NCBI RefSeq assembly: GCF_018326285.1 | Contig: NZ_AP023362.1 | Location: 3,348,001-3,412,000 of the forward strand | From: Mycolicibacterium sp. TY81 | Lineage (GTDB): Bacteria > Actinomycetota > Actinomycetes > Mycobacteriales > Mycobacteriaceae | Direction: 5' to 3' | Length of the DNA: 64,000 bases | Part shown: piece after piece, positions 9,159 through 17,354 of the stretch | Layout of the letters: the number at the start of each line of letters is the position of its first letter | How positions within the stretch are numbered: the first letter of the stretch is position 1 | The notes under the pieces: model-generated | Told to the model about the DNA's origin: nothing | Databases searched by the model: none | What the model saw: only the letters and a program-made list of their open reading frames with translations | Translations under genes and position numbers: made by a program

Positions 9159-10438
9159 GTCGCCCCCACACAGACGTCGGCCACGCGCTCGCCGTCGAAC
9201 CGCGCCTGCAGCCACGCCAGCGCGTTCTGCATCGTCTGGTCGTTGATCACGCCGGTGTCGCCGACGCCGCGCATCAGCACGATCTGCTGGCCGCGGGCAC
9301 ACGCGGCCGCGGTGGCCGTCAGCACGCCGGCCGCCGGGTTGACGGTGTCGGCCGTACCGAACGCCACCAACACCGGCGGATCGTTCGGGCCCGCAACGGG
9401 ACTGGGCAGCGCGACGGCACCGAGGCGCCGCTTGAGGTCAGCGGCGGCGGCCGCGTCCTTGGCCTGGAAGTCGTTGGGAGTCAACTGATTCAGCGCCAGC
9501 TGGGCGGCCGCGACGTCGCGCGGCGCACAGTCGACCAACAGGTCCCACTGGTCCTTGAGTTTCGCCGAGCGGTGCGCGTCGAGGTCGAAGTCGGGCTGCA
9601 TGGTTTCCAGGCTCTGCAGCGCCCGGATCTGCAGCCGGTACTGATCGGCGGTCGCCAGCGCGGCGGTGCGGTCCGGGTCGGCGAGCGGCGCCAGATCGGC
9701 GATCGGGTTGACCGCCACCGCGCCGACCATGTTCATGCCGGCGCCGTAGGTGCCGTTGCGTTCGGCCGCGGCCCACGCGGCCAGGCCGCCTTCACCGGCG
9801 CCCAGCGCACCCCAGTTGGTGCTGGTCGACGGAGCGGCACGATGGATCGCGCGAGCGGCGTCGATGATGCTGTTGCCCAGGCTGTTCGCGTCCAGGATGG
9901 AGTGCTGCCGGGCGCTGGAACCGGGGTCGATGCCCAGCCCCTGGTAGTCGGACAGGGCGATGGCGAAGCCGCGCCGCAGATACACCGTCATGCCGGTCGA
10001 GTAGCCCCAGAACTGCGGCGCGAGGGTCGGCGCGCACTTCGGCAGCAGCCCGGTGGTGTCGTGCCCGAACGAGATGATGGGCCAGCCGCCCTTGGGCGCG
10101 GGGCCCGGGGGCACCGCGATCAGCGCGCTGACCTGGATGGGACGGCCGTCCACGCCGCTGGTGGACCGGTACACGATGCGCGCCGCGGTGGCGCCGGCCT
10201 CGTCGAAGCTGCGGTCGCCTTTGACGGGCTTCAGCTCGACAAGGGAACCCGGGCCGTCGTCGGTGAGATCGGGCGGCGGCAACGCCTCGGCCCCCGGGAA
10301 CATCGGGGTGAGGTCCCGGGTGGGACGCACGTCGTCACCCGGTCGCGGCGGCACCGGGCCCGACTGGCCGCACGCAGCCACGGTGACCAGCACTGCAGCC
10401 AGTGCCAGTACCGTGCGCCGCAACTCAACCTGACGCAT
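9155..10438 (-). CDS. LIP-family lipoprotein lacking catalytic Ser and His (predicted pseudoenzyme), paralogue 4
   Basis: A 427-residue protein with a good lipobox (VAAC, Cys23), so probably a lipoprotein. It aligns through the family fold (GPGSLVELK, STSG, GGWPIISFGH, LSDYQGLG). At the nucleophile elbow it reads GALGAGEGG where its three paralogues have GxSQGG, so Gly215 replaces the Ser. The Asp is kept (GTADTV, Asp364), but no His follows residue 289. The codons at the elbow are unambiguous, and the reading frame is intact and overlaps both neighbours, arguing for a maintained non-catalytic role such as binding or scaffolding. A GTG at 10441 is an alternative first codon. Confidence 0.82.
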   Translation of the reverse strand: MRQVELRRTVLALAAVLVTVAACGQSGPVPPRPGDDVRPTRDLTPMFPGAEALPPPDLTDDGPGSLVELKPVKGDRSFDEAGATAARIVYRSTSGVDGRPIQVSALIAVPPGPAPKGGWPIISFGHDTTGLLPKCAPTLAPQFWGYSTGMTVYLRRGFAIALSDYQGLGIDPGSSARQHSILDANSLGNSIIDAARAIHRAAPSTSTNWGALGAGEGGLAAWAAAERNGTYGAGMNMVGAVAVNPIADLAPLADPDRTAALATADQYRLQIRALQSLETMQPDFDLDAHRSAKLKDQWDLLVDCAPRDVAAAQLALNQLTPNDFQAKDAAAAADLKRRLGAVALPSPVAGPNDPPVLVAFGTADTVNPAAGVLTATAAACARGQQIVLMRGVGDTGVINDQTMQNALAWLQARFDGERVADVCVGAT

Positions 10439-11913
10439 CACGGCTTCTGGTGCGCCGCCGTCTTGGCCTCGGGCTGCGGTGCAGCCTTGGGGGCGGCCTT
10501 CGACGCCGCCTTCTTGCTCTTGTCGCCACCGGACTTGGGGCCGTCGGACCCGCCGATGTGGAGCTTGAACTCGACCGGTTCGTCGGTGGCGACCGAACCG
10601 ATCAGCACCGCGTTGGCGGACTTCAGGGTCTGCACGGCACGGGTGAGCGCATTGCTCGTGGTGTGCCGGATGCGGCCGACAAGCAGCGCCCCGTCCGACA
10701 GCGCGGCGGCGACGGCACCGTCGTTGTACTTACCCAGCGGCGGCGTGTCCACGACGACGTAGTCGAACTGGCCGGACAGGTCGGCGAACAGGCTCTCGGT
10801 GTGGTCGCCGGCCCACAACTCGCCGGGACGTGTGGTGGCGGGGCCCGCGGGCAACACCGCGATCCGGTGCTGACCGACGGAGACCTCGGGGATCAGGCTC
10901 TCGGCGACGGTGTTCTCGCCGACCAGCACGGTGCTCAGGCCGCGGTCGGCTGCCCCTTGACGGGCCGCCGGGGTCAGGTCCAGGCGCTGTGCCACCGCCG
11001 GGTTGCGCAGGTCACCGTCCACCAGCACCACACTTCGGCCGGTCTCGGCCAGCACGGTGGCCAGATCGATGGCCACCGTCGTCCGCCCGTCGGACGGCGA
11101 CGGACTGGCCACCGCGATCACGCGAGCGGCCTCATTGCGATTTGCCGGCACGGTGAACCGCAAATTGTTGCGGAGCTCGCGCAGCGCCTCCGGATAGGCA
11201 CCTTCGGCGGTCAGGTCGACCACCGGCGCATGGCTCCGGGCCGAGTCCGCGGGCAGCGCACCCATGAGCAGCGAACCACTGGCGTCGGCCACGCGGTCGC
11301 GGCCGCGCACGCGGCGGTCGATGATGCCGAGCACGATGGCCGCCAGCAGGCCGAGAACGAGGCCACCGGCCAGTCCCATCCCGATGCGGGTGACCATCGA
11401 ATAGCCCAGGGGCTTGGTCGGATAGCCGGCCTCGTCCACCACGATGGCGCCCGCGGCGGGGCTGCCGCCACGGCGGGACGTCTCCAGCTCCCCCACCAGG
11501 CCGGCGAGCTGATCGGCCACCGCGCTGGCGTAGGTCTGCGCCTGGCCCGGGTCCTTGTCGGTGACCGAGACCTGCAGCAACACGGTCTTGGGCAGCGGGA
11601 CGGCAGTGACCTTGGACCGCAGTTCGCCCGCCGAGATGGTCGCCTTCAGCTGGTCCACCGCGCGGGCGGCCACCTGCTCGCTCATGGCGAGGGTGGCGTA
11701 GGAGTTCACGCGGTCCTGGGAGAACAGGTTGTTCTGGTAGGCCTCGGTGACCGAGGTGCCGTTCTGGGTCGCCACGAAAAGCGTCGCGCTGGACTGGTAT
11801 TCGCGATCACCGAATTCCCACCACGCCCAGCCCGCGACACCCCCGACAACCGCCAGCGCCACGATCGCCCACCAGTACCGGCCGAATATCCGCAGGTACT
11901 CTTTGATCTCCAA
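10438..11913 (-). CDS. Wzz/Wzc-type polysaccharide co-polymerase with degenerate BY-kinase domain
   Basis: A 491-residue protein: Wzz domain with helices near residues 14-32 and 174-198, then a BY-kinase-like ATPase domain. Walker A' VVLVDGDLR (295-303) and Walker B YVVVDTPP (385-392) are good. Walker A reads SPSDGRTT (272-279), with Arg277 where a Lys is expected. The C-terminal tail (about 456-491) is Lys/Ala/Pro-rich and has no tyrosine, whereas BY-kinases end in a Tyr cluster. The TTG at 11913 was chosen: AAGGGG lies 7 nt upstream and a TAATCT -10 element sits at 11950-11955. A GTG at 11949 lacks a ribosome site. It probably partners Wzy without classical tyrosine autophosphorylation. Confidence 0.85.
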   Translation of the reverse strand: MEIKEYLRIFGRYWWAIVALAVVGGVAGWAWWEFGDREYQSSATLFVATQNGTSVTEAYQNNLFSQDRVNSYATLAMSEQVAARAVDQLKATISAGELRSKVTAVPLPKTVLLQVSVTDKDPGQAQTYASAVADQLAGLVGELETSRRGGSPAAGAIVVDEAGYPTKPLGYSMVTRIGMGLAGGLVLGLLAAIVLGIIDRRVRGRDRVADASGSLLMGALPADSARSHAPVVDLTAEGAYPEALRELRNNLRFTVPANRNEAARVIAVASPSPSDGRTTVAIDLATVLAETGRSVVLVDGDLRNPAVAQRLDLTPAARQGAADRGLSTVLVGENTVAESLIPEVSVGQHRIAVLPAGPATTRPGELWAGDHTESLFADLSGQFDYVVVDTPPLGKYNDGAVAAALSDGALLVGRIRHTTSNALTRAVQTLKSANAVLIGSVATDEPVEFKLHIGGSDGPKSGGDKSKKAASKAAPKAAPQPEAKTAAHQKP

Positions 11914-11949
11914 GGTCGTGCCCCTTATTTCAGCAATGCGACGGCTCAC

Positions 11950-11978
11950 AGATTAACGGCTGGGAACCGGACCGACCA
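11950..11978 (-). promoter_or_regulatory. Candidate promoter of the 11.9-0.4 kb minus-strand operon
   Basis: On the minus strand TAATCT (11955-11950) fits the mycobacterial TANNNT -10 pattern, with a poor -35 (TGGTCG) 17 nt upstream. Transcription would start near 11943 and give a roughly 30-nt leader containing AAGGGG before the TTG start. It lies in the 132-nt divergent gap shared with the wzy-like gene. Confidence 0.4.
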
Positions 11979-12045
11979 TTCAGACGCGCCACGGGTCCGG
12001 GCAACCTGCTTGAGCTTAGCTGGTCGAGCTGAGAACATAGTCGGC

Positions 12046-13464
12046 ATGAACGCCCGTTTGGGTCAACTCGGCAATCTTAAATCATCGGCCGGGATTCTGG
12101 CCGGGATCGTGGGCTTGGTCTGGTTGGCGACGTCTTTCGGCCAGGTCACTTTGTTGGGCATTGTCGCTATTGCCGCACTGGTTGTCGGCATCTATGTCGG
12201 ATTACGGCATCCGCTGTGGTTCTTGTACGGATTGGCGGTCGTCACCGGCGCCCTGCCTTTCGGATATTTCCCGGGTGTTCACGTCCCCTTATATCTGCCG
12301 TTCGCATTCGGTGCGGTGGTCGCGTTGTTCGTACATCCGCGACTGGCCCGCCCGATTCATCCGATGGAATGGTCGATCATCGCGCTCGTGATCACCTCGA
12401 TCGCGTCGGTCGCGGTAACCGGCGTCGGCATGGGCGACATCATCCAGATCGTCCGGTGGTCGGTCGTGACGCTCGTCGCGATCGCACTGAGCAGCCTGAC
12501 GTCCGAGCATCTGGAGAAATTCGGCCGCATATTCGTCTACGCGACGTTGTTCAACGCCGTATTCGGCTTGTACATCGTGGCATTCGACCCCAACCAGACG
12601 TCGTTCAAATACCTGCGGGTCTTCGGTTATGCCGCGGAGTACACCGCCACCCGCTTCGCCTTCACCGACGGCGGCATGGCGCGTTCCATGCGCCTCGGCG
12701 GCACCTCGGTCGACCCCAACGCCGAAGGCATCGCGCTGGTGGTCTCGATCGCCGTCGCCCTGGTCGTCCTGGCCGGTTGGCAGCGCATCGTGGTGACCGG
12801 CATCTTCGCGGTCGCGCTGCTGCTCACGCTGAGTCGGGCCGGCATGTTCACCGTCGTCGCCGGGGCGCTGCTGGTGCTGGCCTTCCACACCATGCGGGCG
12901 CGGGACCGTGGGCTGGCCATCGCCGCCATGATCGCCGCCGTTGGCCTCGCGGCCGCGATACCCGAGGTGCGCACCAGATTCGCGCACTCGTTCAGCAGTG
13001 ACGACGTCGGTTCCACGTCACGAATTGATGCCATCCGCGAATTCCCCGACACCATGGCCGGTTACTGGCTGTTCGGAAAAGGCTGGAACCGGCTCGAATT
13101 CCGGGACGGAAACTATGCGTTCGTGCTGAACCATGTGTCGAACGCGCCATTGCTGACGATTTACCGCGGCGGCATTTTCCCCGGTCTGGCGTTCTTTGCG
13201 ATCATGGTGATCGGTTGCGTCATGAGCTACCGCGCGATTCGCTCGAATTCATTTGCCTGGGCCGGATATGGCGGCATCTACATCGGATTCTGCGTTGTCG
13301 CGCTCCAACTCGATCACCCCGTGGTCGGCATCCCCCCGGCCACCCTCAAGTTCTCCATTTTGCTGGCATTCCTGGTGCATATAGACCGAGAACGGCAGGA
13401 ACAGGTAAGACTGCGACACGCCCAAGCAGATTCACAGCAAATGCCCATTGCTGCTGCACACTGA
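12046..13464 (+). CDS. Wzy-like O-antigen polymerase/ligase family membrane protein
   Basis: A 472-residue protein with about 11-12 hydrophobic helices and the long extracytoplasmic loop typical of PF04932 (about residues 330-370, containing SRIDAIREF, FGKGWN and HVSNAPLLTIYRGG). Wzy polymerases join lipid-linked repeat units on the outer face of the membrane. It starts at ATG 12046, divergent from the kinase-like gene, and is followed after 51 nt by the glycosidase gene on the same strand. This is the only polymerase candidate in the locus. Confidence 0.85.
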   Translation: MNARLGQLGNLKSSAGILAGIVGLVWLATSFGQVTLLGIVAIAALVVGIYVGLRHPLWFLYGLAVVTGALPFGYFPGVHVPLYLPFAFGAVVALFVHPRLARPIHPMEWSIIALVITSIASVAVTGVGMGDIIQIVRWSVVTLVAIALSSLTSEHLEKFGRIFVYATLFNAVFGLYIVAFDPNQTSFKYLRVFGYAAEYTATRFAFTDGGMARSMRLGGTSVDPNAEGIALVVSIAVALVVLAGWQRIVVTGIFAVALLLTLSRAGMFTVVAGALLVLAFHTMRARDRGLAIAAMIAAVGLAAAIPEVRTRFAHSFSSDDVGSTSRIDAIREFPDTMAGYWLFGKGWNRLEFRDGNYAFVLNHVSNAPLLTIYRGGIFPGLAFFAIMVIGCVMSYRAIRSNSFAWAGYGGIYIGFCVVALQLDHPVVGIPPATLKFSILLAFLVHIDRERQEQVRLRHAQADSQQMPIAAAH

Positions 13465-13515
13465 GTGCGCGTTTGCGCCTCGCGACGCACTTCATAGGTG
13501 AAGGGCGGTTGCACG

Positions 13516-15057
13516 ATGCCCGGGAAGCGCCCCCGACGATCCGCCCGCCGTTTCTCGAGCGTGGCATCGGCGATCGCCGGCAGCATGGTCTGCGCCCTCA
13601 TCGTCTTGACCGGCATCCCAGGGGACACCCCTGAGCGGGTCAGGATCGCCGAGCGGGCCAATGTCGTCAACCTGCCGACCACCATCGGCTTCGCCGACTC
13701 CGACATCTACGGACTGTCGCCCGATGACGTGAACCGGACGCTGGCATTGATGGCCAACAACCGCGTGAACACCATCAGGTTGATGATCCCGTGGGCCGGC
13801 GTCGAGCCGATCCTCGGCCAGCTCGACTGGAGCCTGGTCGACAAGACGGTGAATGCCGCGGCCGCCATGAACATGTCGATCATCGCATTCGTCAATGCCA
13901 CCCCTCCCTGGGCCATGTCGCAGGGCGGCCTGCCGCTGAGCAGCCGGCCGTCGGACCCCGACGCCTACGGCGCCTTCACGGCCAAGGTGGCCACGCGTTA
14001 CAAGGGCAAGATCTCCGCCTACGAGATCTGGAACGAGCCGAACGCGGTGTTCTTCTACAGCCCCGCGCCCGATCCCGCGGGCTACACCGATCTGCTGAAG
14101 TCGGCCTATCCGCGCATCAAGGCCGTCGACCCGGACGCGACGGTGATCGGTGGGGTCGTCGGCGCCGTCGTGGACTTCGGCTCGTGGTCGATCAACCCGG
14201 TGCGCTTCATCGCCGGGATGTACGCCGCCGGCGCCAAGGGGAACTTCGACGCGCTGTCGTTCCACCCGTACAACTACAACCTGAAGTTCTCCGACGGCAT
14301 GCTGATCGCGAATTCGCCTGTCCTGCAACTGGTTCAGATGCGCCAGGTGATGATCGACAACGGCGACGAGGGCAAGCGGATCTGGGCCACCGAGTACGGC
14401 GAGCCCACCTCGGTGGTCAACGAGACCACGCAGGCCGCGTACCTCAAGGACATCTACACCAAGTGGCAGGAGATGCCGTACACCGGCCCGCTCATGGTCT
14501 ACACCACGCGTGACCGCAAGACCGGAAGCAACCAGGCCGACGCCACCGTCGGGCTCTACCGCAGCGACTGGACACCGAAGCCCGCGGCCGCCGAACTGGC
14601 GGCGACCATCGCCGCCGGGGTACCGAAATCGCCGGAGTTCCTACGCTTTTCGCAGATCACCGACCCGGCGCACGGCTCGGTCCTGAGCCCGGTGTTCAAG
14701 GCCACCAAGACGGTGTGGGCGCAGGTCCGCACGGTCAACACCATCTACGAGCTGCCGAGCGGCTACGTGTCGTCGCCGCGCCCGGTGGCCGACATCGCGA
14801 TGCAGCGGAACTCGGTGCCCGCGAGCGTGTTCGCCAACGGCCAACAGGACTTCACGGGTGGCCAGGCGTTCCGGGTGTGGTGGTCACCCGAGACCGGCGC
14901 CCACTGGGCCTCGAGCGCTTTCGCGCAGGCCTGGAAACCGCAGCTGGGGTTGGCCACCAGCGACGAGCGCTACGTCAACGGCTCCAACCGCGTCGACTTC
15001 CAGCACGGTTACATGGTCTGGGCACCGTGGGTCGGCGTGAAGGTCTACTACACCTGA
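13516..15057 (+). CDS. Secreted glycoside hydrolase (clan GH-A, GH5/GH39-like) with LGFP-like C-terminal repeats
   Basis: A 513-residue protein with an N-terminal signal or anchor (about residues 15-34). A TIM-barrel glycosidase follows: acid/base Glu174 in YEIWNEPN and nucleophile Glu293 in WATEYGEP, both placed as in clan GH-A. The C-terminus (about 425-513) contains WWSPETGAHWASSAF and LGLATSDER...DFQHGYMVWAP, which resemble LGFP repeats found on mycolate-layer proteins. The ATG at 13516 follows AGGGCGG. The gene ends 10 nt inside the convergent glycosyltransferase gene. It may trim or release the polysaccharide; its specificity is unknown. Confidence 0.8.
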   Translation: MPGKRPRRSARRFSSVASAIAGSMVCALIVLTGIPGDTPERVRIAERANVVNLPTTIGFADSDIYGLSPDDVNRTLALMANNRVNTIRLMIPWAGVEPILGQLDWSLVDKTVNAAAAMNMSIIAFVNATPPWAMSQGGLPLSSRPSDPDAYGAFTAKVATRYKGKISAYEIWNEPNAVFFYSPAPDPAGYTDLLKSAYPRIKAVDPDATVIGGVVGAVVDFGSWSINPVRFIAGMYAAGAKGNFDALSFHPYNYNLKFSDGMLIANSPVLQLVQMRQVMIDNGDEGKRIWATEYGEPTSVVNETTQAAYLKDIYTKWQEMPYTGPLMVYTTRDRKTGSNQADATVGLYRSDWTPKPAAAELAATIAAGVPKSPEFLRFSQITDPAHGSVLSPVFKATKTVWAQVRTVNTIYELPSGYVSSPRPVADIAMQRNSVPASVFANGQQDFTGGQAFRVWWSPETGAHWASSAFAQAWKPQLGLATSDERYVNGSNRVDFQHGYMVWAPWVGVKVYYT

Positions 15058-16190
15058 CCATCGCCGCGCAGCAGGTCGGCAACCGCCTTGTGCGGCAACC
15101 GGTCCTGCCACCGCTGCCGGTTGATCTCGTACAGCTGGTTGCCCAGATCGACGGCGGCCGGCACGTCGGTGAGCAGCCGCCGGCACTCGGCGATGAACGC
15201 CGCGTCCTCGTCCAGGGCACGCAGCCCGAAGATCGGCCCGAGTGATCCGATGGCCGCCGTGGTGGCGACGGCAGGCAGCCCGATCCGGATGGTGTCGAGC
15301 AGCTTGACCCGGACTCCTCCGCCGGTGCGGATCGGCGCGATCAGGGCCCGGCACGTGGCCAGGAACGCCCCGAGGTCGTCGACGAATCCGAGGTCGCGGA
15401 CCCCGTCGGGATAGACCGGGTCGGCCGCACCGGGTTTCTTGGCCCCGATGATGCACAGTTCGGCGCCGGCGATCCCGGCGGAGATCCGCGGCCACAGTTC
15501 GAGGGCCCGCAGGAACCCCTCCTGGTTGGGTGGCCAGTCGCGGGTACCCATGAACACCAGCCGCGGCGGGGAGGCCGCGACGTCGACCTGGGTACCGGGC
15601 GGCATCGTGATGTCCATGAACCGGGCGTCCCGGACACCGTTGTCGCGGTAGTACTCGGCTTCCTCGGCGTCGTAGGTACTGACGGCGTCGGCCGCGCGCG
15701 CGACGCGCAGCTCGTCGCGGACCAGCCGCGGTTCCTCGACGCGGCCGAGCGCGCCGCGCGACGCCCGCCAGACCAGCGACTCGCTCACGTTCGTGTTGAC
15801 GACGAACCGCTTCTTCCCGAAATGCTTGCTGCGGAAGAACGATTCGGCCATGTAGCTGTGTTCGGCGACGAACACGTCGGCGTCGCTGCGGTCGATGGCA
15901 CGGACCAGTTCGTCGGTGTCGAATCGGACATGCACCAGGCTGCGCCGGCGCCGCAGGGAGTCGATGAGCAGCCGGTGCGGACGCACGGCCGGCTTGTGGA
16001 CCCGCTCCAGCGGCAGGCCACCGGGGATCAGGTCGGCGGTGACGGTGCCCGGTTGGGGCGACAGCGCGATGGCCGACACCTCGGACGAGTCGGCGGCCAG
16101 CTGCATGAGCATGCGGGCCAGTGCGACGTCACCGGTGTGTTCGAGCACCGGGTCTTTCGACAGGATGAACGCGGTCTTCGGTGTGGTCAT
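15048..16190 (-). CDS. GT4-like glycosyltransferase
   Basis: A 380-residue GT-B protein. The C-terminal half holds the donor-site features LVFMGTRDWPPNQEG, LCIIGAKKPG, DLGFVDDLGAFLATCRALIAPIRTGGGVRVKLL and a late acidic stretch (RALDEDAAF). The N-terminal half is less conserved. ATG 16190 shares ATGA with the stop of the flippase gene. As the last gene of the 21.5-15.0 kb unit it probably adds one sugar of the repeat unit or of a side chain; donor and acceptor are unknown. Confidence 0.85.
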   Translation of the reverse strand: MTTPKTAFILSKDPVLEHTGDVALARMLMQLAADSSEVSAIALSPQPGTVTADLIPGGLPLERVHKPAVRPHRLLIDSLRRRRSLVHVRFDTDELVRAIDRSDADVFVAEHSYMAESFFRSKHFGKKRFVVNTNVSESLVWRASRGALGRVEEPRLVRDELRVARAADAVSTYDAEEAEYYRDNGVRDARFMDITMPPGTQVDVAASPPRLVFMGTRDWPPNQEGFLRALELWPRISAGIAGAELCIIGAKKPGAADPVYPDGVRDLGFVDDLGAFLATCRALIAPIRTGGGVRVKLLDTIRIGLPAVATTAAIGSLGPIFGLRALDEDAAFIAECRRLLTDVPAAVDLGNQLYEINRQRWQDRLPHKAVADLLRGDGQV

Positions 16191-17323
16191 GACTCCACCA
16201 CCTCGCGCGGCCGGTAGACCGCCCACGTGAACCCGGCGAGCATGATCGCGTCGGCGACGGTGGCCGCGATGGCCGCGCCCACCGCGCCGAGCGGTGTCAG
16301 TGTCGCGAGGGCGGCGACCATGCCGAGTTTCACCGGCACCAGGCCGACGGCGATGGTGAGCCGGAAGACGTCGCGCCGCTGGGTGTAGAGGATCACCTGC
16401 AGCACGAAGATGCAGATACGCAGCGCGGCGAAGCCGCCCATGATCATCATGGTCGTGGCGAGCTGGGTCGGTGCCCCGAAGGCGAACAGGCAGCCACCGA
16501 TGATCAGCAGCAGCGAGCCGCCGAGTGCCGCCATCCGCAGGATGTTGCGCAGCGGTGGGGCGGCGGACAGGTCACCGCCGCTCTCCCGCAGCGGCTCGTG
16601 ATAGGTCATGCCGAAGGACTGGCCGGCGGCCGCCACCGCGGCCGCGACGACCCACGCGAGCTGGTAGTAGCCCGCTGCCGTGGTGTCCACCAGGGTGCCG
16701 AGCAGCAGCACGTCACCGCCGAGATACAGCGTGGTGCCGAGCATTTCGCCGGTCAGCGCCGCGATCAACCGCGGCGGCCCGGGTGGTGCGGGCCGGTGGC
16801 CGATGGCCAGCTTGGCCCCGACCAGCAGGATCAGCACGTAGGGCGTGCAGTACAGCAGCGAGGCGTGGGTGAGCGTCGGGTGCGCCGAGGTGTACAGGTA
16901 CACCGCGCCGATGCCGGCGCTGGAGAACTGCCGCGCGGTGTCGAGCCGATACACCTTGTCCGGGTGGCCATCTCGCGCGGACTGACTCTTGACGACGTTG
17001 AGGGCGATCTCGCCGCCGGCCACCATCAGACCGAAGCCGATGACGTAGTTGACGTCGAACGTGACCGCGCCGGTGGCGACCAGCCCCACTGCGACGAGAT
17101 AGCGCATGGTGCGCTCACGCAGGAAGTGCTCCTCGGATTCCCGGATGGCCCGGACCGCGAAGGAGTTGTCGACGGTGTTGCCGACGATGCCGTTGAGCAC
17201 CGTCGCCATGGCGTACAGGCCGTATTCGGAGACGCCGAGGCGCTGCACGAGGATCAGCGTCCACAGCAGGCCGACCCCGCGACCGCCGTAGATCCAGATC
17301 AGCGAGATGAGCGTCTTCGCCAC
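16187..17323 (-). CDS. Wzx-like polysaccharide flippase
   Basis: A 378-residue protein of about 10-12 hydrophobic helices with MOP-superfamily character (RLGVSEYGLYAMATVL near residue 28, VDTTAAGYYQLAW near 210). It would flip the lipid-linked repeat unit to the outer face for Wzy. The GTG at 17323 lacks a clear ribosome site, but the first helix starts almost at once and no in-frame start lies upstream before the neighbouring stop at 17355. It is shorter than many Wzx proteins (about 400-500 residues). Confidence 0.82.
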   Translation of the reverse strand: MAKTLISLIWIYGGRGVGLLWTLILVQRLGVSEYGLYAMATVLNGIVGNTVDNSFAVRAIRESEEHFLRERTMRYLVAVGLVATGAVTFDVNYVIGFGLMVAGGEIALNVVKSQSARDGHPDKVYRLDTARQFSSAGIGAVYLYTSAHPTLTHASLLYCTPYVLILLVGAKLAIGHRPAPPGPPRLIAALTGEMLGTTLYLGGDVLLLGTLVDTTAAGYYQLAWVVAAAVAAAGQSFGMTYHEPLRESGGDLSAAPPLRNILRMAALGGSLLLIIGGCLFAFGAPTQLATTMMIMGGFAALRICIFVLQVILYTQRRDVFRLTIAVGLVPVKLGMVAALATLTPLGAVGAAIAATVADAIMLAGFTWAVYRPREVVES

Positions 17324-17354
17324 ATTGCGGGTGGGCGCTTCGGGGGCAGTCAGG

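Noticed and set aside
9158..9302. N-terminal extension of the Wzz-like protein
   Set aside because: It would overlap LIP4 by about 145 nt and is Arg-rich; the GTG at 9158 with a GTGA overlap fits the operon pattern.
11914..11949. GTG 11949 as the start of the kinase-like gene
   Set aside because: It lacks a ribosome site and lies at the predicted transcription start; TTG 11913 has AAGGGG at proper spacing.
10402..12045. Upstream extension of the Wzy frame
   Set aside because: The real coding begins at ATG 12046; the earlier part is antisense to the kinase-like gene and has no membrane character.
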